NCBI GenBank assembly: GCA_009792885.1
Contig: WMCF01000056.1
Location: forward strand, 2,679,268 to 2,743,267
Direction: 5' to 3'
From: Eremophila alpestris peregrina
Taxonomy: Eukaryota > Chordata > Aves > Passeriformes > Alaudidae
DNA length: 64,000 nt
Under the pieces are notes generated by a model. That model was not told the origin of the DNA and searched no databases. It worked only from the letters and a program-made list of their open reading frames with translations. Positions 21,063 through 33,700 of the stretch are shown here, in pieces; the stretch's first letter is position 1, and each line of letters starts with the position of its first letter. The position numbers were made by a program, and so were the translations under genes.

Positions 21063-24000
21063 AAGGCACAAGATCATTCTGGAATTTGTGAAGCCACATG
21101 AAACAAGCTGAGGCCAAGGTGATGTGACTGAGTGTTGTGCGGGTTTGAGGGCTGAGCTTTGGGCACCTGCCCCTTGAATGCCACCAGCCTTGGACAGTTC
21201 AGCTGTGGATGCAGGAGCCAGATGGGCAGTTTGGGGAGTTGGTGGCTTTACCACACAGGGAAATTGTGATGAAGAGTGACCAGAGGAAGACCATGTGGTT
21301 AGAGTGCTTCCTCACAGTGGAACTACCTCATGTCACAGGCTGGGGGGGAACAGTCCCCAACTGGCAGCACTGGAAACCAGGAGCTCCAGCAAGATTTTGC
21401 CTGGATCCTCCAGAAAGTGGCTGAGTTTCCTGTGCTGACCCCAGCTCAGCTGCCAGCACAGCTGGGCAGGAGGAGAGGCTGAGATTCACTCACACAGAAT
21501 CTGATTGTGCCAGGGCTCCGATGACACATTCCCAGGAATTCTTGCCAGCCAAGAGGCACTGCCCTTTGTGTGAGTACCTTCCTGCCCAGAGAACACACAC
21601 ACGAGTGTGTGCTCACACCTGTGTGTGCTGGAGTGTCACCTGTACACGTCCTGAGCAGGTACTCACACCTCTCCCTCCATGAGCTGATCCCACCCAACAC
21701 TGTTGGCATGCTCCCTGTGTGCCCAGGACACACAGGAACAGGTTGTACAGGCACCCCAGCCACGTGTACATCACACACTTCACATCCATGCTGTCACATG
21801 GGGGGCAGCCACGCTCCCCACACATGTGCAGCTGTTTCTCAGGGCAGTGCTTTCCCCACCACCACGGTGTTTGAGACTGCTCTGGATTTAGGATCTGTGC
21901 TTCTCACACTTGAGGGGAGCAAGCTGGCTCTGAGCTTGGAACAGAGCTTTTTCCATGAACAGTAAAGCCCTGAGGGCACAGGCTGCTTTCCCAATTTGCT
22001 GCCTTCGTTGGAAGAGTTTTATCTTTAGCTCTGTTCTTTCATAGCACAGAGGCAAGTCAGTGCTTTGGAAAGCCTTTCCCCTGAGTCTGCTCAGCAGTTC
22101 CCATGGAATTCCCCTGTAAGTCACAGCAGCTGCTGGATCAGACACTCTGCTCCACGCAGATGATGAGCAACCACTGTCATTCCACACTGGTATCCAAGTT
22201 ATCCTGCCTCATGCTTCAAGGCATCAGCCAACAGGCAAAAGGAGCAGGAGGAGAGTTCCTCATGTTTGCAGTGTCTCATAATTCAGGGTGCTGTTTGGTT
22301 CTGCCAAACCAAGCTCAGATCTGGGTGCCCCTCTGAAAGGCTAAGGGTGGCAAACACCAGTGGCACAGATAGTCATGGAGGCAAAAGGCAGGAGAAAGGG
22401 AGCTCAGAGAGGAGTTAGGAAGCAAGAAAAAAGACAGCAAAGGCATGCAGGCATTTTGATGATGCTGGTGAATAAAAGTGCTTTCATGTCTGAGAAAGAT
22501 ACTGGCAGTACATGCAAGGAATTTTTTAGGACATAATATCAGAGTAAGGAGCACATAAAAACATGTAGCTCATTTTCTTGGTTTGATAGGCAATAATCTG
22601 CCATGGTGCCTCTGAACCATTTGCAGTTTAAAACCAAACAACTTGGTTTGTCTCACAAGTGCTGGTAAAAGGACACAGAAATACTCCAGGTGTGGTGCTA
22701 ACACTGGCCTAAGGAAAGGATCAACTACCAACAACTTCCTGTGCCCCGCATACTTAAAGGAATAAAAATGGTCATTTCATCCCAAAATACTGACTTTAAC
22801 AGTTCCACTGAGGAATATAGGTGTCTCACTCATGAGGAACATTTGAAATCTGGGTCTTCAAGTGAGTTCAAAAATAAAATGGTCTTACAGGAAATCCAGG
22901 AGAAATAGCTCTGAGAAGCTCACGCTGAGGTGTGAGCTCTTCAGCCTTGCTGAGCTCCAAAGATTCTGGTAATTTTAAATCCTTCCGATCCCCCAAACAC
23001 CCCCTCACAGGTCAGGTGTGGGGTTTTTTCTATTTTTAGTCTTCTCTGACAATCTGTGATGAAGCTTATGGATATTCCTCTATTATAAAGCTACTTTGTG
23101 CAATTTCCACAAGATGTCGAAGGTAAATTCAGCTTCGTTAACATCTGTGAGTGACCCACAGCACCAAACACAAGTCAGAGATGAGCTGAGATTTCACCTG
23201 TGCCCAGGTGAACCACCCCAGCAGTTAATGCTCTTGGACAGATCTGCCACATGAAGCACGAGGCATTTAAATCAGATTATAGAGGCTTGTCTAGGGCAGA
23301 CATTTCTGGCCCTCTAATCATGAAACCCACACTTGTGGAAAGCAAAGAATTCTCCAGTCCTTGCCACAGCCTGGCTGGCTGATGTGTAAATTTGTTGAAC
23401 AGCAGGAAGAGTGGTGGAGAGCACTGGCAGCAGCCACGCAGGCTCCCTCCAGATTTCTGACTCCCCATGTTCATCCCGGCCTTTCTGCCCCCCAGAAAAT
23501 GCAGAGAGACATTTTCTGGGGAATCCCCTTTACCTCCTGTTTTGTATGGTAAATGCAGTGGTATTTATGTGGCTGCAAGTTTCTCTGGGTTTACCCAAGC
23601 AGGGAGTAAATGATGCTAGAGTGGAAATACACTCGTGGTCATCATGTCACATCACAGGGCAATGGTGAGCATCCATGGGCTCCCCAGAGCCCACAGATCC
23701 CTGCCAGCCTCTCACAGAGTGTGTCCAGGCTGGGCAAAGGTCTCCTGAAAGCTGGATTTTATCCCTCTGGTCTCCATGTGAAGCCTCACAAGCTGTGATT
23801 GTTCTCAACAGACGCACTCTCAATTCTCCAGAGTTTCTCTTGTGGAAAGCACTGCCAAGGGAATCCCCCCCGTTTTCTTTAAAAGGTCACATTTCCTACG
23901 TGGTTGCCCCTTTTTCACACATCAGAAAGTTGAATCATCCAACACAAAAGGCATGTGGTGAGTAAGCTACCTTTCTATGTAAGGAAGCTGGGGACGGCCC

Positions 24001-25650
24001 TGAGGGGAAGGAAGGGGTAACGTCAGTGAAGCGAGTGGCAAGTGGAGGCTCGGTTTCAGCGCGGAGTTCCTTCCAGGGAGATTTCAAAGCAGTTTACAAA
24101 AATAAAAAAAACATTAAAAAAAGAAATTGTGGCATAGAGAGAGACGTGACTTAAGCTCAGGTCTGCCAGCAAGGCAATGGTTAAAGGAGTATCTCCAGAG
24201 CCCATTGTCCTGCCTGGTGGGGCACAAGCACTCAAAATGAGAAGCTTCCTTAGCAGCCTCATGGGAAGAGCTGCGAGCGCAAACGGGCAGCATTTGTTTC
24301 CCGTCATTCCTGGGCTTTCCAGGAAAGCTAAGGAAAGAAGTGGCAGAGAGGAAGGGAAAAAGCCAAGCAGAGAAAGACCTTATGCACCCTGCCTTAGAGA
24401 TGAAGCCTGGCTGCTGGGGTGGGAGGATGCAGCTGGCTTCACACCTGACCTGGCTGATGCTGAGCCCTCTCCAGGGAACACCGTCCTGCAGGGCAGGAAC
24501 AGCCCCTCCCGCAGAGCAGCACGCTGAGAGCCAGCACACGGGGAATGGAGCACCCGGCCGTTTGGAGAGCTCCCCACGGCAAGGAGACAGGAATGGGGAG
24601 ATCAAGGACTCCCCAACAATTAACTGACTCGATTGTAGAAACTCAGGAGTCCTCTGCAGCTGAGGAGGTGAGATGAGAGTCGAGTTAAATATTTTAAAAC
24701 TTAGTTTTAAAACTTAGACCAGAGCTCAGGAATGACCGGCTTCCACATCTGTACCAAGAGCACCAGGACGTGCTCCTTGTATTAATTTTATACCACATCC
24801 TGTTCTCCTACGAGAAATGCTTTTTGTTTGTTTGTTTGTTTTGTTTCATTTTTGTTTTTTTTGGTAAGGCCCTGTGAAGCAATTCCCATGCAGTTCATCT
24901 CCATGTGGGACCAGCCTAAGGTGAGAACATTGATACCTCTTTCAGATTTTGAAGGTCCTTCCAGTTGGAGCCAAGTGACATTTCCTTGTTCTAAAACTCA
25001 CTTTGCAGCTTCCACAATTATTTCTTCCTTTTTCCTAAGTTATTATTAATGTTGAGGAAAAAAGCAGAAAAAGATTGAGAGGAAAACTCAGCAGATATCA
25101 AAGACTAGGAGATGTAAGGAGAGAAATGTCTAATGCAATCTTTGCACTATGATGGTGTAACTGATAGTAGTTAGAGTAATTTATTACACAAATGACTAAA
25201 AGAACAGCTGTTAGGGCTGGGTTGAATGAAGTGTGAGATTTTCAGTCCTTGGGATTTTCAGTCCTTACAGGTCCCACAACCTATGAGCTGTTCTACCCCT
25301 CACATGAAGGGTTGGATTGAAAATTGCTCCTTTTAACTCAGTATCAGACAAAGAGTCCCACTCTCTTTTGCTCATTGTACAGCCCCGTGAGAGGTCGGAC
25401 CCAGGCTGTTTGCTCAGCTTGGTGCTGCAGCCCTGCAGTGCCAGGAAGCTCTTCTCAGCCAGGCAGAGAGGAAGGACATGCCAATTTTTCAAAGCGTTTG
25501 AACAAAACTACTCTCTTTCTGCACAGAGAACAAAACTTGCTTAGCTGGCAAGCACCATCCTGCCCCCTGCCCCAGGACTGACCTCCCCGGGCCGCTTGCC
25601 TGGAGCTTCCCTGCAGCCACGGGCTCGGCTGAACCTGGGGCTCGTTTCCA
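21063..25650. other. RGS9-GNA13 intergenic region
   Basis: No gene, RNA or long repeat recognised. A short stretch at about 22675-22745 (CTCCAGGTGTGG and following) resembles CR1 internal sequence but is too short and diverged to call. A TTTG-rich microsatellite lies near 24825-24862. Confidence 0.6.
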
Positions 25651-26028
25651 TGGAATCCCAGAATCCCAGATTTGCTAAGGTTGGAAGGGACCTCTTGAGA
25701 TCATCCAGTCCAAACCCCCTGCCTAAGCAGGCTCATCCAGAGCAGGTGACACAGGAACAGGTACAGGTATGTTAGGAATGTCTACAGAGAGGGAGACTCC
25801 AACAATCTCCCTGGGCAGCTGTTCCAGGGTTCTGCCACCTCCATGGAAAGAAGCTCTTCCTCATGTTGAGGTGGAACTTCTCATGTTTTAGTTTATGGCC
25901 ATGCTCCTCATCCTGTCACTGGGTACCACTAAAGAGTCTGGATCATCCTCTCGGCACTCACCTGGGAGATACTTATATGCATTAATGGGATCTCTTCTCA
26001 GTCTTCTCTACTAAACATACTCATGAGA
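25651..26028 (-). mobile_element. CR1 LINE fragment, minus orientation
   Basis: The segment opens with the reverse complement of a CR1 3' end (GGAATCCCAGAATCCCAG, GGTTGGAAGGGACCTCT, CATCCAGTCCAAACC). It continues through typical CR1 3' sequence (CTGGGCAGCTGTTCCAGGGT, GAAGCTCTTCCTCATG). It is 5'-truncated, the usual state of CR1 copies. Confidence 0.9.
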
Positions 26029-26059
26029 AGCCAGCAACAGGGACAGGGACCTCCAGGAG

Positions 26060-26564
26060 TGCTGTGTCAATTCCTGTGTCCAATTCTGGGCCCCTCAGTC
26101 CAGGAAGAAGACTGAAGGGCTGGAGCATGTCTGGAGAAGGGAATGGGGCTGGGAAGGGGCTGAAGCACCAAGAACCTCTGAGGGAACTCTGGGGGCTCAG
26201 CCTGGAGAAAAGAAGGTTCAAGGGGGACCTTCTCACTCTACAACCCCTGAGAGAGGGTGCAGCCAGGTGGGGGTCAGGCTCTGCTCCCAGGGGACAAGGG
26301 ACAGGACGAGAGGGAATGACCTCAAGCTGCTCCAGGGGAGGTTGGGGTTATATTTGGATATTATGGAAAATTTCTTCATCAAAAGGGTAATTCGGAATGG
26401 ACTTCCCAGAGATGTGCTGGAGACACCCTGGGGATGCTTAGGGAAAGACTGGATGTGCCAACTGGTGCCATGGTCCAGCTGACAAGGAGATGATCAGTCA
26501 CAGACTGGGCTGGATGGTCTCAGAGATCTTTTCCAACCTAACTAATTCTGTGTTTCTATGATTT
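26060..26564 (+). mobile_element. CR1 LINE fragment, plus orientation
   Basis: Plus-strand CR1 3' region: CTCAGCCTGGAGAAAAGAAG, GGGGACCTTCTCACTCTACA, a segment resembling GACAAGGAGATGATCAGTCA, and the end CTTTTCCAACCTAACTAATT then CTGTGTTTCTATGATT. It lies head-to-head with the copy on its left. Confidence 0.9.
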
Positions 26565-26860
26565 AGTCTCTCCTGCCATGCCTTCAGTGAGAGGACCAGT
26601 GGGCGTGGCCTCAAAATGAGACATGGGAGATTCAGATTAGAGATCAGGAAAAAAAAAAACCAAGAAACAAAAACCCTGTTAGGGTTGTCTGGCATTAGAA
26701 GGGGCTGCCCAATAAGGTGGTGGGGTCACCATCCCTGAAGGTGTTCGAGAAACATCCGGACCTGCTCCTGGGTGATGTGGTTTTGTGATTACACTGGCAG
26801 TGCTGGGTGGATGGTTGGACTTGATCTTAAAGGTCTCTTCCAAACCTTAATGACTCCATG
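26565..26860 (+). mobile_element. CR1 LINE fragment, plus orientation, diverged
   Basis: A second, more diverged CR1 3' region directly follows the first. Seen are TTCAGATTAGAGATCAGGAA, GAAGGGGCTGCCCAATAAGG, CATCCCTGAAGGTGTTCGAG and GGACTTGATCTTAAAGGTCT. It ends about 0.6 kb upstream of the GNA13 start. Confidence 0.85.
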
Positions 26861-27260
26861 AAGTCATTCTCCACCTTAACTTTATTTTCTATTATGAAGC
26901 ACATAAAAATTATGATCACGTGCATCTATAAACCTTTAACTCCATTACGCAGCAGCACCCTGTGCCTGAATGTTCTTTCCCTGTGTTTCCTCGTGAGCAG
27001 CCTGGCACCTGTCAGGAGGTACAGCCTGGATCTCCTCCAAGAACGGTGCTGCAAAATCGCGATTTCAAGGTCAAGTTCAAAGCGAGTCGGGGGATTTCTG
27101 GAGGAAAAAGCAGAGTTTTACAAGTAAATTGTCACTCTGGTTAAAAGAAGCTCTGCCTGCCAGAGCTCAAGGCGCGTTCGCACAAGGCTCGGAGGCACCT
27201 GGAGGGACGGCAGGGATGTGTGCGCAGGGCAGGGGGTCGGGCGGGACGCTCCCGGGGGTC

Positions 27261-27300
27261 CCGCTCGGTGACTCGGACCCCCGCTCGGTGACTCGGACCC
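27261..27300. repeat. Perfect 20-bp tandem duplication upstream of GNA13
   Basis: CCGCTCGGTGACTCGGACCC occurs twice, head to tail, at 27261-27280 and 27281-27300. Each copy carries TGACTCG, one base from an AP-1 site and containing a CpG. Confidence 0.97.
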
Positions 27301-27479
27301 CGCCGCTCCCGCCATTTCCTGTGAGGGGCCGGGGGAGGGCGGAGCCGGCGCTGAGGGCGGGGCACGCGCGCGTCACGCGCCGGGCGGGAGCGGGCGTGGC
27401 GCGGTGCGCAGGCGCGGTGCGGGGCGCGCGCGGCGCGGGCGGCGGGCGGGCGCTCCCCTCGCTGGCAGCGCTCGCTAAG

Positions 27480-27762
27480 ATGGCGGATTTCCTGCCGTCC
27501 CGCTCCGCGCTGTCCGGCTGCTTCCCCGGCTGCCTCCTCACCAGCGGCGAGGCCGAGCAGCAGCGCAAGTCCAAGGAGATCGACAAGTGCCTCAACCGCG
27601 AGAAGACCTACGTGAAGCGCCTCGTCAAGATCCTGCTGCTGGGCGCGGGCGAGAGCGGCAAGTCCACCTTCCTCAAGCAGATGCGGATCATCCACGGGCA
27701 GGACTGGGACCGCGCGGCCCGCGAGGAGTTCCGCGCCACCATCTACAGCAACGTGATCAAGG
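27480..27762 (+). CDS. GNA13: GNA13 coding exon 1
   Basis: 283 nt from the ATG, encoding residues 1-94 plus one base of G95, donor GTGGGT. It includes the palmitoylation cysteines and the P-loop. The reading frame is also open upstream as far as 27129, so the start rests on homology and Kozak context. Confidence 0.97.
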
Positions 27763-30700
27763 GTGGGTGAGGGCGGCGGGGACGGGCCGCCCCTGCGAGC
27801 GCCGGGCCCGGCCGGGCCGGGGCGGGGAGCGGCGGCTCGGGCGGGTCCCGCGGGCCGGGGGAGCCTCAGGGCCGCCGCCGCCTCCTCCTCCCGCGCTGTC
27901 CCGGCGCCTCGTCCTTCCCCCGGGGCCGGCGCGCAGCCCCTCCGGGCCCGCGGGGTTGTCACCGCGCCGCCCGGGTGCGGCCCGCGGGGCGGCTCCGGCG
28001 CCCGGCCTCCGGAGCAGCGGTTTGAGCCCGGGAGGTCCCGGACTTTGCCTTTTAGTGCTGCGCTGGAGCGAGGCCAGGGAAGGGCAGCAGTGCTGGGGAA
28101 GGGGCTGGAGCACAAGGGGCGGCTGAGGGAGCTGGGGGGGCTCCGCCTGAAGAACAGGACGCTCAGGGGTGATCTTATCGCTCGTATCGAAAGGACGTTG
28201 TAGTCAGGTGAGGGTCGGGCTCTGCTGCCGGGGAATAGGATGAGGAGACAGTCGTAAGCTGCATCACAGGAGGTGTATGCTTGACATTAGGAAAAATTTC
28301 TTCACTTGGGACACGGGAATGTGCTGCTCAGGGACGTGGTGGAGTCACTGTCGCTGGAGGTGTTAAGACTGGACGTGGCACTTGAAGGCAAGTGTGGTTG
28401 ACAGAGTGGTGTTCGGTCATAGGTTGGACTGAATGATCTCAGAGGTCTTTTCCAGTCTAATTGATTCCGTGATTCTGTGATTTCCTGGTAATGCGAGTGC
28501 AGTAATGAGTGAGCGGTAATGGATGGGGGGAAGATGCACCTGGAAGTGTGTGAGGAGGAGCCCAGCCCTGTGCTCTCAGCATTTCGCTGCAGTGGAAGAA
28601 TCGCTGCCGTTGTGCTGGAAACTCGGCTGACACATCAATTAACAGCAACCCGCAGGCAGAGCCTCTCTTCATAGATGCTTTGCCAAAACCTCCACACATG
28701 GTTTGGGGGAGTAGTGGACGCTTGATTTCCCTGCTGTCATCCTGACTTCATTGGTCATCCTCGCTCATTTTCTCTCTTATCTAAATTGCTCGTTGGATTT
28801 TCAGTTTGGACTGTGTAATAGTTGGACAAAAATCGTAATGAAGTTTCTCAAAATAGCGAAGTGTTGCCAGAATCAACCACTGAAAATCCAGCATTTCTCA
28901 AAGATAGTTGTTTTACAAACCTGCTTATGAATCAAGGCTGGAAAAACTGCTGATAGCAGTAGAAGGCAGTAGAAATCACAAGTGTGTGTGTCACCCAGGT
29001 TAAAGTTTACTAATAAAGCTAGGTCGTACTCTGTGAAAGTATACACGTAGGAACTGCACATCTGTCTGGGAGACTGTTTTCATGCAGTCACAGATAGGTT
29101 TGACAGATACCTGCTTTTGTCAGAGAGAAAAACCATGGGAAGGGAGTGAACCTTGACAGAATGCTTTAGCACTGAATGAGTACGTTGCTGTACAGTCACT
29201 TGTTGCCACATCTTAATTTCCTTATATCTCTTCCCATGCCTTTACATTTCTGGAATTTTCTTTTTATTTTTTCGTCACTAAATTTACTTCTACAAATCAT
29301 TTCCCTTATCAATATGAGCACAGTGGTTTTATATCATTCAGAAGGACTTTAAAAAGAAGTTAAAAAATGCACTTTTTCTTCTGGAGAATATTTACCAAAA
29401 CAACCACAGAAGTGCAGGGAAGCCTTTAGTTGATACAACTCCTTCTGCACTTAAGCTACAGAAACATATTTTTAGCAAGTGCAGTGATTTTAGTACATGT
29501 CTTAGTCTCTCTGAAAATATGAAAGGCAATGATAGAAATACTCTAAGTGATAGAGATTCTTTGTATAATTGGATATAACTGGATACCAAGTTGGTAAGAA
29601 CACAAGAACTAGAGAACCTTAAAGCAAGCCTTCAGGTGGTTTAACAGATTTTGAAATAAACCGTTGTTTATTAAAACAGAAAGTATTAAAAATACTTTGT
29701 CTTGTACTCAAGTACAAAAGTTTCACTTTTGCCAAGAGAAAGAGTTTAGTAGCACAGGTTGGATAAACGTAGTAATTAAAAATAACACTTTTCCAAGAGT
29801 TAAACTTGCACTGTGGGTATAATCCTGTTGATCATGGTCATGTTCTTGAGATAGCAGATCTGGGGTTTGATGTTACCTGTGAACGCAGTGTTCGAGTCAG
29901 TTTTTTGGGCGCCTCCTGATTCCCCACGGGTGGATGTTCCTATTGAGCTTTGTGCAGAGTAGGTGCATTGTTCACCTCTCTGCGGCTCTGGTGAAACAGT
30001 AGATGCTGAGAAACTCAGCTCACAGTGCTCTTCCTTGTCGCTGCAGGCGTGCGAGTCCTCGTGGACGCCAGAGAGAAACTCCATATCCCTTGGGGGGACC
30101 CTGCCAACCAGAGCAACGGGGACAAGGTGATGGCTTTCGACACGCGCGCGGTCACCGTGGTGCAGGGCATGGTGGAGACCGGCGTGTTTTTGGACTACCT
30201 GCCGGCCATCCGGGCCCTGTGGGCAGACAGCGGCATCCAGCACGCCTACGACAGGCGCAGGGAGTTCCAGCTGGTAAGATCTGCCCTCCAGTGTCTCTGA
30301 GTGCCCCCGTGTGATGTTGTTCCTGCCTTGCTTCTCTGTGGAACACCCACCCAGCCGCTTCCGTGTGCGTTTTTTGGTTGACTGTTCCTCTGTGGTGTTG
30401 CACACAGCTGCTTTTGGCTACTTCCCCCCCCCTTTTTTTAATAATAATAAAAGAGATTCTGACGTAATCGTCCTCATTTCATATGTGGGAAAGCTGAGGC
30501 ATTGAGGGCTTTTAAATTTTGTAACAAAGCTGGTACCTGCACACTGTTTTTACCATATGATTATTACCACTCTTTTATTAACTGGTGCATCAACTTGAAA
30601 AAGCAAGCCAAAAAAAAAAACTTTGCAATAGACAGGCTTAATAGTAATGTGATTTTTTAGGAAAAGATATGCATGGGTTAATGAGAAGAATTTAAAAACC

Positions 30701-33700
30701 ACTCCCTTCTCTATTGCAGTTTGAGCAATCTAGCAAACATTCCCTCTGTATACTTCCTGTTTAGTTTTGAATGTCTGTGTTAATACTCATGTAATGAGAT
30801 TTTTGTTACATTGGAGTTCTCAGCTGAAGATGGAATACACAGTTTAATAGTGGGGTAGAGACAGAGTATACAATTCAGTAGTGGGCTTAGAAAGGAAGAA
30901 GAAACCTCTTGATTCTTGAGCTGTAGCTTGAACTGTCTGTGACAGCTGAACTCCCTGTGCTCCATTCCCATGCAAATGCTGCAAAAAGAAATGAAAATTT
31001 TGAATTAAATCTGATTGTTGGCTCATAGACTTGTGTATGCCATTGGCATAGGGTTTTGTGGGGGTGGGGGCTGACAACCTTAAAATAGATTAAATCTGTT
31101 CTTGTAGGTCTCTCAAACATAAGTGGCTTTGTGTTTTTATGTCTTAAAAATAACCTTTGTGTTAGTGTGAATCCAAACAATAGCTCATGATGTCTCCTGT
31201 TGAGCTATTATGAATGGTTGTGTAATCATTGCCTGACTTAAAGAGGTTGTGTAAATATTCTATAAATATGTATTGCCCTGATCATGGAATGTCTTCTGGA
31301 GATTGCAGAATGGGCAGGTGCTGCAGTGGCCTATCACCTGCCCAGCCCTGGGCTGAGCTCTGTAAATAAGTTCCTAAGGAGACCTGTTGCTCCTTGAGTT
31401 TAACCTTCAAGAGTAATTGCTCTTCTGTAGGCAAGATTCTGGTGCAGATGTGACTTGTAGTGGTGTAATTCCTGTGCTGGAGGGATCTGCTCTAAAATCT
31501 GTTCAATGAAACAGTTTTGTCATTGATTAAACATGTTTAGTGACTTGAGGCTGTGTAGCAAAGGGAAGGGAGCAATTACTGTTCTGTCATCTTGAGGCTC
31601 TGGGAAGTGGGTTCTTTCCAAAACTGAAACATGTGCAGAGTTTCACTTTGAGTGGGTTGTGAAGAATTTGTTATTCTGGACCTTACAGAAAAAAAGCTGT
31701 TGCTTTCTTCTGTAAGTCCCTAAATCTGTGTAATCATCTGCAAAAAATATCTATTTCTCATATTGTGCTTTAGGCAGAACTCGGGAATATATTTTAGGTG
31801 CTCTTAATAGTTGAGTACTGTCCTAACAATTTTTGAAAGCAAGGTAACTGCTTTATTTGTACTTGAATTACTTTATTTCCTAAATCCTTTCAAAGTCTCA
31901 GCTGGACATATTTATGCCAAGTTATAAACATGAAGGACAAAAAAAAAAAGGCAGCTGAATGATGTCATTGTGTTGAGTGCAGGCAGTGTGATCTGTGCTG
32001 GCCAAGCATGAAGTCTCAGTTTTACCCCAGGAAGCTTCAGCTTCAGTTCTGCCAGAGCTCCATGTGGGTGGCAGAACAGAGAGGAGCTCCTGGAGCAGTG
32101 TGGATTCCTGCTGTACCTGCTCCAGGCTCTGCAGGAGGGTGTTCAGAGAGTTCAGCTCTGTGCTGTGACAAGAAAGGAGGACACAAATGGTTAAGGAGGG
32201 AGTGACAGGCGTGTCCCAGTCAGGAGGTAGAGCAGGGGGAAGTTGGGACAGACACAGACAGTTCAGGCGTGTCAAGTACTGACTCTTGAAGTGAAGGCTC
32301 CAGACTAAAATTTTATATAACACTGCAGAAGGGTGAAAAGGAGGAAAATACTGTTCTGCTTCCAGTTTAGCTACTTGTGGCAAAAAAATATGATGAGAGA
32401 TAGCAGGAATCATCAGATGAGTAGGAGAGAGTGAAAAGCGGCAGCAAAAGAGTGTAAAGCACTGACATGGTAGAGGAGCATTATTGGACTGTTCTGCTCC
32501 AACTTCTCTTCTGACTGTTGAGTGAGTTTTAACTTTTCACTGGACTGAGAAACATGGCTCCCACTAAGAGAGCACAGGCAGAAACACTGGGGAGGTGTTT
32601 GCCATGGGAATATGACACTTTGGGACAGAGGCCCCAAATGGAAATGGAAAATGGAGCAGTGATGGGTAAGGAGGGAAAAATGTCAAAATTTACATGTAAA
32701 TTGTGGAGGAAAGGCAGCAAGAATGTGTAGTGTAGAAGCCATTTGTAGCTTGGGCAGGTAGGAAGTACAGACAAAAAGGGTTTAATATTAAAGTTTATGG
32801 AAGAATATGGTTAAAACTTCAATATATATGTACGTTTGTGAGGGCTTGCTAAGCTGCTCTTGCTTTCTTCCTTTTTCTCCAGGGTCTTTTACTGGTGATG
32901 TTGGGAGCCTAAGGAAACAATGTGATCTTTTTATAGCAGCAAAAAAAAAAAAAAAAAAAAAGAACTTGGTTGTATTTTAATGGAATTAGGAATCAGCATT
33001 TCCATGTCTAGTTCACTGGAGTGTCCTTCCTCATTTTGTTAACTCAAGTGGTCATGGGATAGCCAATATGATTTATTTTCCTTGGTATAAAAATAGGGGC
33101 CTTCTGGCCACTAGCAGCAGCATTTATGAAAATTCATTAGGTCATGCTTGTGTAGTGCTTTAAAACTGGAAAGAGCTAATTACAGCTTAGTGCAATGTGT
33201 GCCACTTCAGTGCTTCCCAGGTGGTTAATGTTCTAATCCCTCACATTTTATTACAAACCAAACTCATTCAGGTGATTGTTCTGCTAGCACAGGTAACTGC
33301 AGACTGTCCTGGCTCTGTAGCTGAGGCAGTTCTGGAGATTCTGGTCATCCTCAGGCTTCCTCTCTTTAGCCACCAGGCTGTTTCTCAGGTGGCTGCAAGG
33401 ATGAGTTACAGATCAGCCCCTTCTGACACCTCATTAACATTTCACATTTCCCGTTGTCGCTGCTTGGGTTCCGGTAAAAATCTCCTGAAATGACTTGGAT
33501 AAACACAGCCATTCTGTTCATTCTGCAGCATGCAAACTGACTTACCTGGCCATTTCCTGGCTGTTCTGTGTGTGCTGGTGAGTGTTCAGTGTGTGGCTGT
33601 GAGGCTTTGCTGTTCTCCTGGAGCTTTGCTCCCAGGCACTGGCAGCTGAGCAGCATTTGCTGCTGTGGAACACTGAGCAAGGCCCTTGTGAGTAAGAGCA

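Larger units (their letters stand above)
27230..28060 (+). promoter_or_regulatory. GNA13: GNA13 CpG island promoter
   Basis: Very GC- and CpG-rich block around GNA13 exon 1. Upstream of the ATG it holds an ETS-type site CATTTCCTGTG (27313-27323), a canonical GC box GGGCGGGGC (27355-27363) and an NRF1-like TGCGCAGGCGCG (27405-27416). No TATA box is seen, as expected of a broad housekeeping-type promoter. The exact transcription start is not determinable. Confidence 0.8.

Noticed and set aside
22675..22745. Possible CR1 internal fragment
   Set aside because: Only a short, weak resemblance; not enough to call.
27141..28115. 324-codon antisense open frame over GNA13 exon 1
   Set aside because: GC-rich CpG-island sequence has few stops; this is a shadow of GNA13 and shows no family resemblance.
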